Assembly: GCA_041685075.1 (NCBI GenBank)
Contig: JAWLGN010000026.1
Location: forward strand, 1 to 31,372
Origin: JAMCRM01 sp041685075
GTDB lineage: Bacteria > Acidobacteriota > Terriglobia > Bryobacterales > Bryobacteraceae
DNA: 31,372 nt
Direction of reading: 5' to 3'
Positions 26,814-31,372 of this stretch are shown here, piece by piece. A program made the translations under genes and the position numbers. A model generated the notes under the pieces. That model did no database searches and was not told the origin of the DNA. It saw nothing but the letters and a program-made list of their open reading frames with translations. Positions within the stretch are counted from its first letter, which is position 1. Each line of letters opens with the position of its first letter.

Positions 26814-27791
26814 TCATACGTTCCGGAAGCTCAGGGCCAGCAGCACCAGCCCGCCACTGTAGAGCGCGATCATGAGCGCCAGCAGCGCAACGGTCCCGGA
26901 TTTCGCGCCGCGGAATTCGCGCCAGACGAAGATACCCCAGGCGGCGGCCACCAGGGGGTTAGCCTGCCCAACGGCGCCCGAGACCGCCATCCCGGCCATG
27001 CCGGCGGCGAGGAAGTTGAGCATCATTCCGATTCCCCAGATGGCCCCGCCGGCGAGCCCGGCCGCATGGTCGCGCAGAGTGCCGGCGCGGTAATCGGAAA
27101 TCGTGAGAGGAGCGTCGCCGAGCGGACGGCGCCATAGCAACGCGAGCAGCGGAGCCGTGGCGGCGAGTGACCCGATAGAGTAGAGCAGCCCGGCGCCGTA
27201 GGGCGCCAGCGGCCGCGCCGCGTTAAGCGCCTTGGCCACCATGGGGCCGCAGATACTGAACAGGATACCGGCCGCCAGGCAGATGCCCAGCCCGCCTTTG
27301 CCGCCGGGCTTGCCGGCGCCGGCTGCACGGTAGACCAGCGCGTTGGTGATCACGGCGCTGAACACCAGGGTCACGCCGGCGGCCAGCAGCAGCGGGTCGC
27401 CCAGCGGGTGCACCAGGTAGCTCAATACCGTGCCCACCACGAGGGACAGCCCCACCGCGACGGGAAAGGCCACGGTCATTCCCACGCGCGCGATGCCGGC
27501 CACGAGCAGGAAGTTACCCACATTCAGGCAGGCGCCTCCGGCCAGGGCCCAGGCGATGGCATCGCCGCCCGCCGCGCTCAGATTGTCGAGGAAGTTCGGG
27601 CGGCCGAAGAACAGGCCAGCGGTGAGGGCCGCCGCTACGGCCGCCAGGAACATGCCCCAGGCCCAGTCATGGTGGAAGAACTCGACTCGCCAGCGCCGTG
27701 CGAGCCGCGAGAGGTTGGTCCAGCTCCCCCAGCAAAACGTCGACCCCAGCATCATGGCGAGTGCCGCGGCGAAGGTTTCGGGGAGCAGCAT
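26814..27791 (-). CDS. Ten-helix DMT/EamA-like sugar or metabolite transporter
   Basis: The 325-aa protein is hydrophobic throughout, with about ten helices. The start LLPETFAAALAMMLGSTFCW and the repeated layout (AIAWALAGGACLNVGNFLLV; GAIWGIGMMLNFLAAGMAG) resemble the glucose/ribose porter and RhaT-like branch of the drug/metabolite transporter superfamily. It lies 19 nt after a GNAT gene and 19 nt further from an FAD oxidoreductase on the same strand, so the three look like one operon. The substrate is unknown. Confidence 0.85.
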   Translation of the reverse strand: MLLPETFAAALAMMLGSTFCWGSWTNLSRLARRWRVEFFHHDWAWGMFLAAVAAALTAGLFFGRPNFLDNLSAAGGDAIAWALAGGACLNVGNFLLVAGIARVGMTVAFPVAVGLSLVVGTVLSYLVHPLGDPLLLAAGVTLVFSAVITNALVYRAAGAGKPGGKGGLGICLAAGILFSICGPMVAKALNAARPLAPYGAGLLYSIGSLAATAPLLALLWRRPLGDAPLTISDYRAGTLRDHAAGLAGGAIWGIGMMLNFLAAGMAGMAVSGAVGQANPLVAAAWGIFVWREFRGAKSGTVALLALMIALYSGGLVLLALSFRNV

Positions 27792-27810
27792 AGGGCAGTT
27801 GTAGCACGCC

Positions 27811-28221
27811 TCAGCGCAGCGGGTCGCCGGCGCGCAGCAGCCAGGCCGAATCGTGGCGCGTGAAACCGACCCGCGGGTAGTAGTCCACCGCCTTGGGCGC
27901 CGCCAGCAGCACCAGGGTGGCCTCCGGGCCGCTCTCGCGCCGGGTGACGCGGATCAACTCCCGGCCGATGCCCCTGCGCTGGTGCGAGGCCCGCACCGCC
28001 AGGTCCGAGAGATAGGTCACGTAGGCGAAATCCGAGAGCGCGCGGGAGATCCCCACCAGCAGGGCACCGTCCCAGGCGGTCACCACCAGGTTGGCGCGGG
28101 CCAGCATCGAGGCCATGCGGTCGCGGTCGTCCACGGGGCGGCGTTCCCCCAGGGTGGAGGCGCGGTACAGCTCGATCACCGCGTCGAGGTCCAGATCGTT
28201 GCCCAGCCGGTACTCGATCAT
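27811..28221 (-). CDS. GNAT-family N-acetyltransferase, single domain
   Basis: The 136-aa protein has the complete GNAT core: YVTYLSDLAVRASHQRRGIG followed by RELIRV carries the acetyl-CoA loop (QRRGIG), and AVDYYPRVGFTRHD is the last strand and helix. It is close to the small GNAT proteins that acetylate small amines. It sits between the FAD oxidoreductase and the transporter with 19-nt gaps each side, probably co-transcribed. The acceptor is unknown. Confidence 0.92.
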   Translation of the reverse strand: MIEYRLGNDLDLDAVIELYRASTLGERRPVDDRDRMASMLARANLVVTAWDGALLVGISRALSDFAYVTYLSDLAVRASHQRRGIGRELIRVTRRESGPEATLVLLAAPKAVDYYPRVGFTRHDSAWLLRAGDPLR

Positions 28222-28240
28222 GATCCGCAGTGTAGCGCGG

Positions 28241-30034
28241 CTACCGCTTGCCGGCGCCGCATCGCATCAGCTCTTTCAGCTCGTCGAGGTGGTACTGATA
28301 GACGCGGCGCGGGGTGGTGTCGTAGCGCCGGCACAGGGATGCGGCCATCCCCACCACTTCGCCCATCATGCCGGTGGTCCGCATCACCCGCACGGTGCCC
28401 AGCGCCACGTGGGTCACGCTGATGTTGCGCCCGGCCATGAACAGGTTCTCCACGTTCCGGGAGTAGAAGCAGCGGTAGGGCACCGCGTACGGTTCCTTCT
28501 TGCCGAACTTGGCGATGGAGCGGAACTCCTGCCCGGGGAAGTGCTGGGAGTTCTTGGGGTCGGGGTAATGCAGGTCGATGGACCAGGTGGCGGTGACGGC
28601 GGCGTCGGGGAACTCGCGGCGGTTTTCGATATCGTGCTGGTTCAGGATGACGTCGCCCAGCAGGCGGCGCGACTCGCGCTTGCCGCCGATGTAGGCTACC
28701 CAGGCGAGCCGCAGGTTGGCGTACTTCTCCTTGTCCCTGGCATGGTTCTTCTGGAAGGCCCAGTTGCCGAAGACGGCACGCAGGCCGTGGTCGCGGATGG
28801 ATTCGATATCATTCACCTGGTCCCGGTCGAGGCCGGCTTCCCAGTTCCAGTCGCCGCGGGTGGCGTTCTGCACGGTCTGGTCGTTGAACTGGAGGGCCCA
28901 GGGGCACTCGGGGAAGGGCACGGGGCGGCCGGCGTCTTCGCTGTACCACATGACGGAGGTTCCCATCACCAGGCGGTCGGGGGTTTCGGGGGCCAGGGGC
29001 TCGCCGGTCTCGGCCCTGCTCTCGCGGCCGTAGCGGTGATCGGCGCCGGCGAGATAGCCGATGACGCCGTCGCCGGTGGCGTCGACGAACAGGGGCGCGG
29101 CATAGCGCGTTTCGCGCCCGGTGCGGACGTCGCGCGCCACCACGGCGGCGATGCGCGAGCCCCGGCGCTCCACCGCCACGGCGCGCGTGTTGAGAAACAG
29201 CCGGATGTTCTTTTCGGCGCGCACCACCGCGAGCTTCTTCTCGTCGTCGTAGGCGTGGGCGGGCTGGGCGTTACCCTTGTGGCCGGAATCAAGTTCCGCC
29301 ACCACGGCGCCGAGTGCGGGATAGGGGGGCAGGTGGATGCCGCCGCCCAGGTGAACCCGCACTTCGGAGCTGTTGTTGCCGCCCAGCACGGGGCGGTCTT
29401 GAATAAGCGCCACCTGGAGGCCCAGGCGTGCGGCCGAGATGGCGGCGGCGGTGCCGGCCATTCCGCCTCCCACTACCACCAGGTCGAAATCGCCGGCGTG
29501 GGCGGGGGTAGCGGGGAGCGCCAGCGCTTTGCGGCGAAAAGCAGCCAGGGCATCGCCGCCATCGGGCGGGCGGAAGCCGGGGTCGGCGGTGAACAGCACG
29601 GCATCGCAGCGGCCGTCGAAGCCTGTGAGATCGCGCAGCGCCAGGGTGATGCGGCGGTTGCGCAGCCGCACGATGCCACCGTCCTGCCAGTGCCAGGCCG
29701 CGCCTTCGGTGCCGAAGGTGGTTTCGAGCGCGGCGCCGTCCACCAGCACCTGGAACCGGCCCGGCGCGCCGGGAGCCTTCCACGGCGCCACCCAGTCGCG
29801 CGTCCGCACCCAAACCCTGTAGTCGCCCGGCCGGGGCAGTTCCACGGTGGTGCGGGCTTCGGGTACCGGCGTCCCCAGGCCGTGCGCCAGCAGGTAGGCG
29901 GAGCCCACCTGGTCGATGGACTGCTGATCCACCACCCAGCCGCCGGGGGAATCGAAACCCTCGGCCTCGATGTAGACATGCTGCCCGGAGAGCCAGGCCG
30001 CGCAGATCAGCAGTAACAGATACGCTCGTCTCAT
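28241..30034 (-). CDS. Exported FAD-dependent oxidoreductase with jelly-roll front domain
   Basis: The 597-aa protein has a signal peptide (MRRAYLLLLICAAWLSG), a beta-sandwich, carbohydrate-binding-like domain of about residues 20-155 (VYIEAEGFDSPGGW, GDYRVWVRTRDW), and an FAD domain from about residue 183 (DFDLVVVGGGMAGTAAAIS). LGGNNSSEVRVHLGGG is the flavin-binding continuation seen in this family. LFVDATGDGVIGYLAG and NLFMAGRNISVTHVALG are its other hallmarks. Such proteins are common beside sulfatases and sugar-degrading genes in Acidobacteria and Planctomycetes. ATG 30034 begins the signal peptide directly; ATG 30052 would add six residues. It is divergent from the EEP/DUF1080 gene by 52 nt. 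Confidence 0.92.
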   Translation of the reverse strand: MRRAYLLLLICAAWLSGQHVYIEAEGFDSPGGWVVDQQSIDQVGSAYLLAHGLGTPVPEARTTVELPRPGDYRVWVRTRDWVAPWKAPGAPGRFQVLVDGAALETTFGTEGAAWHWQDGGIVRLRNRRITLALRDLTGFDGRCDAVLFTADPGFRPPDGGDALAAFRRKALALPATPAHAGDFDLVVVGGGMAGTAAAISAARLGLQVALIQDRPVLGGNNSSEVRVHLGGGIHLPPYPALGAVVAELDSGHKGNAQPAHAYDDEKKLAVVRAEKNIRLFLNTRAVAVERRGSRIAAVVARDVRTGRETRYAAPLFVDATGDGVIGYLAGADHRYGRESRAETGEPLAPETPDRLVMGTSVMWYSEDAGRPVPFPECPWALQFNDQTVQNATRGDWNWEAGLDRDQVNDIESIRDHGLRAVFGNWAFQKNHARDKEKYANLRLAWVAYIGGKRESRRLLGDVILNQHDIENRREFPDAAVTATWSIDLHYPDPKNSQHFPGQEFRSIAKFGKKEPYAVPYRCFYSRNVENLFMAGRNISVTHVALGTVRVMRTTGMMGEVVGMAASLCRRYDTTPRRVYQYHLDELKELMRCGAGKR

Positions 30035-30086
30035 TGCCGTGTACCGTATCATAACCGGGCGCGAGGATTTCGAGTAGCATGAGGCT

Positions 30087-31372
30087 ATGGCGCGACTGGT
30101 TCCCCTTTTTGCCGTGATGATGTTCGCCTTGCCGGCCCTGGCGGGCGATGCCCTGCGGGTGATGTCCTTCAACGTGCGGCTGCCCAACAAGTCCGACGGG
30201 CCGAACTACTGGGACCACCGGCGCGACCTGCTGGTCGCGACCATTCGGGAGAAGGCCCCGGACATCTTCGGCACCCAGGAACTGCACTACCACCAGGGGC
30301 AGTACATCGCCGAACACCTGGACGGGTACGCCTGGTTCGGGCGCAGCCGCCGCGGCAACCGGGAGGACGAGCACATGGGCGTCTTCTACCGCAAGGACCG
30401 GTTGAAGCTGGTCGAATCGGGCGACTTCTGGCTCTCGGAAACGCCCGATGTTCCAGGCAGCATCTCCTGGGAGATGAGTCTGCCCCGCATGGTGACCTGG
30501 GGATTGTTCGAGACCGCCGGCGGCCGGCGCTTCTACTTCTACAACACGCACCTGGCGCACCGGCGGCAGGACGCCGAGGCCCGCCTGCGTTCGGCGCAGC
30601 TCATCGCGGCGCGCATCTCCCGGCTGCCCGCCGACATACCGGTGGTGTTGACCGGCGATTTCAACGCGCCCGCCGGCGGGGAGGTTTACGGCGCGCTGAC
30701 CGCACGGCTCACCGATGCCTGGACCGCCGCTCCGCGCCGCTCGGGACCGGAGGGCACCTTCAACGCCTTTCGCGGCGAGACCGGAGGGCCGCGCATCGAC
30801 TGGATTCTCTACCGCGGAGCCCTGCGCGCCGCCGAGGCCGAAACCGTGACCCGCAACGACAACGGGCGCTATCCCTCGGACCACTTCCCTGTGCTGGCGG
30901 TGCTCGAGTGGCAGGCCGAAAGCAGCGGGTGGAAGCCCATGTTCGACGGCCGCACGCTGGCGGGCTGGCGCGAGACCCCTTTTCGCGGGCGCGGCCCGGT
31001 GCGGGTGGAGAACGGCGCTATCGTGCTGGGCCCCGGGGAGCCGCTCACCGGCATCACCTGGACCGGTTCCTTCCCGCGCTCCGATTACGAAGTGCGCTTC
31101 GAAGCCGCGCGGCTGGAAGGCAGCGATTTTTTCGCCGCCCTTACCTTTCCTGTGGCGGATTCCTTTTGCACCTGGGTGGCCGGAGGCTGGGGCGGCGACA
31201 TCGTGGGGCTGTCCAATCTGGATGGATGGGACGCCGCGGACAACGACACCCGCAACTACTTCACCTTTGAAAAGGGCCGCTGGTATGCCTTCCGCCTGCG
31301 CGTGAAACCGGACCGCATCACCGCATGGATCGATGACGAGGCCGTCGTGGACGTGGGCACCGCAGGCCGCTA
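30087..31372 (+). CDS. Exported endonuclease/exonuclease/phosphatase fused to DUF1080-like domain, cut by window edge
   Basis: After a signal peptide (LVPLFAVMMFALPALAGD), an endonuclease/exonuclease/phosphatase domain spans about residues 22-272. Its active-site set is visible: Asn in MSFNVRLP, Glu in FGTQELHYHQG, His in NTHLAHRR, Asp/Asn in TGDFNAPAG and the terminal Asp-His in YPSDHFPVLAV. From about residue 281, GWKPMFDGRTLAGWRETP opens a DUF1080-like (3-keto-disaccharide hydrolase, concanavalin-like) domain that runs to the window end. 428 codons are present. The pairing suggests an extracytoplasmic phosphodiesterase or sugar-phosphate enzyme tied to glycan binding or cleavage (inference). 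The start is 52 nt from the divergent FAD oxidoreductase start. Confidence 0.92.
   Translation, partial: MARLVPLFAVMMFALPALAGDALRVMSFNVRLPNKSDGPNYWDHRRDLLVATIREKAPDIFGTQELHYHQGQYIAEHLDGYAWFGRSRRGNREDEHMGVFYRKDRLKLVESGDFWLSETPDVPGSISWEMSLPRMVTWGLFETAGGRRFYFYNTHLAHRRQDAEARLRSAQLIAARISRLPADIPVVLTGDFNAPAGGEVYGALTARLTDAWTAAPRRSGPEGTFNAFRGETGGPRIDWILYRGALRAAEAETVTRNDNGRYPSDHFPVLAVLEWQAESSGWKPMFDGRTLAGWRETPFRGRGPVRVENGAIVLGPGEPLTGITWTGSFPRSDYEVRFEAARLEGSDFFAALTFPVADSFCTWVAGGWGGDIVGLSNLDGWDAADNDTRNYFTFEKGRWYAFRLRVKPDRITAWIDDEAVVDVGTAGR

Noticed and set aside
28091..30016. 641-aa plus-strand frame opposite the FAD oxidoreductase
   Set aside because: The minus-strand protein has a signal peptide, an FAD site and family motifs. 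The plus frame is a Gly/His/Val-rich shadow.
30908..31270. 120-aa plus-strand frame inside the EEP/DUF1080 gene
   Set aside because: It is out of frame with the clear DUF1080-like sequence and is a shadow.

Overview
The window is GC-rich bacterial chromosome, dense in genes with short gaps. It looks like Acidobacteriota of the Solibacter/Bryobacter type. This is an inference from gene content: Tat-exported sulfatase and Gfo/Idh/MocA proteins, DUF4091 and DUF1080 sugar-processing proteins, an FAD oxidoreductase with a carbohydrate-binding-like front end, a vanadium-haloperoxidase-type phosphatase, and a DegT protein with a Tat-like N-terminus. No rRNA, tRNA, IS element, phage gene or CRISPR array was seen. 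Both ends cut a gene.

Layout. 1-2607: a truncated sulfatase (-) divergent from an FHA/transmembrane/lytic-transglycosylase fusion (+). 2608-3059: an AT-rich gap ending in a good sigma70-type promoter. 3060-8516: a compact (+) operon that looks like a RiPP (ribosomally made, modified peptide) cluster. Its order is a 66-aa candidate precursor with a duplicated YSRT motif, an HExxH peptide beta-hydroxylase-like protein, an FxsB-like radical SAM/SPASM enzyme, a GT9-like glycosyltransferase, an aldo/keto reductase split by a frameshift, and a second GT9-like glycosyltransferase. 8504-10767: a VOC protein (-) and a DUF4091 glycoside-hydrolase-like protein (+). 10889-16910: a (+) respiratory or assimilatory operon with a cytochrome-b-like membrane protein carrying a CxxC...CxxC tail, a NarB-type molybdopterin oxidoreductase, a four-cluster ferredoxin-like protein, a Rieske protein, a small two-helix protein and a TDT/SLAC1-type anion channel.

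16934-26752: a Gfo/Idh/MocA oxidoreductase, a small Cys-rich protein, a vanadium haloperoxidase-like protein, a winged-helix methyltransferase divergent from a GlxA-type AraC regulator, a two-domain GNAT protein, a DegT aminotransferase and a long TlpA-type thioredoxin protein. 26814-30034: a (-) run of FAD oxidoreductase, GNAT and a drug/metabolite-type transporter. 30087-end: an endonuclease/exonuclease/phosphatase fused to a DUF1080-like domain, cut by the window end.

The most interesting system is the RiPP cluster. Family knowledge predicts that the radical SAM enzyme makes Tyr-x-Arg cyclophanes on the two YSR units and that the HExxH protein beta-hydroxylates a residue. My inference is that the GT9-like proteins then glycosylate the product. 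I do not know of a described cyclophane RiPP with paired GT9 enzymes, but I could not search databases.
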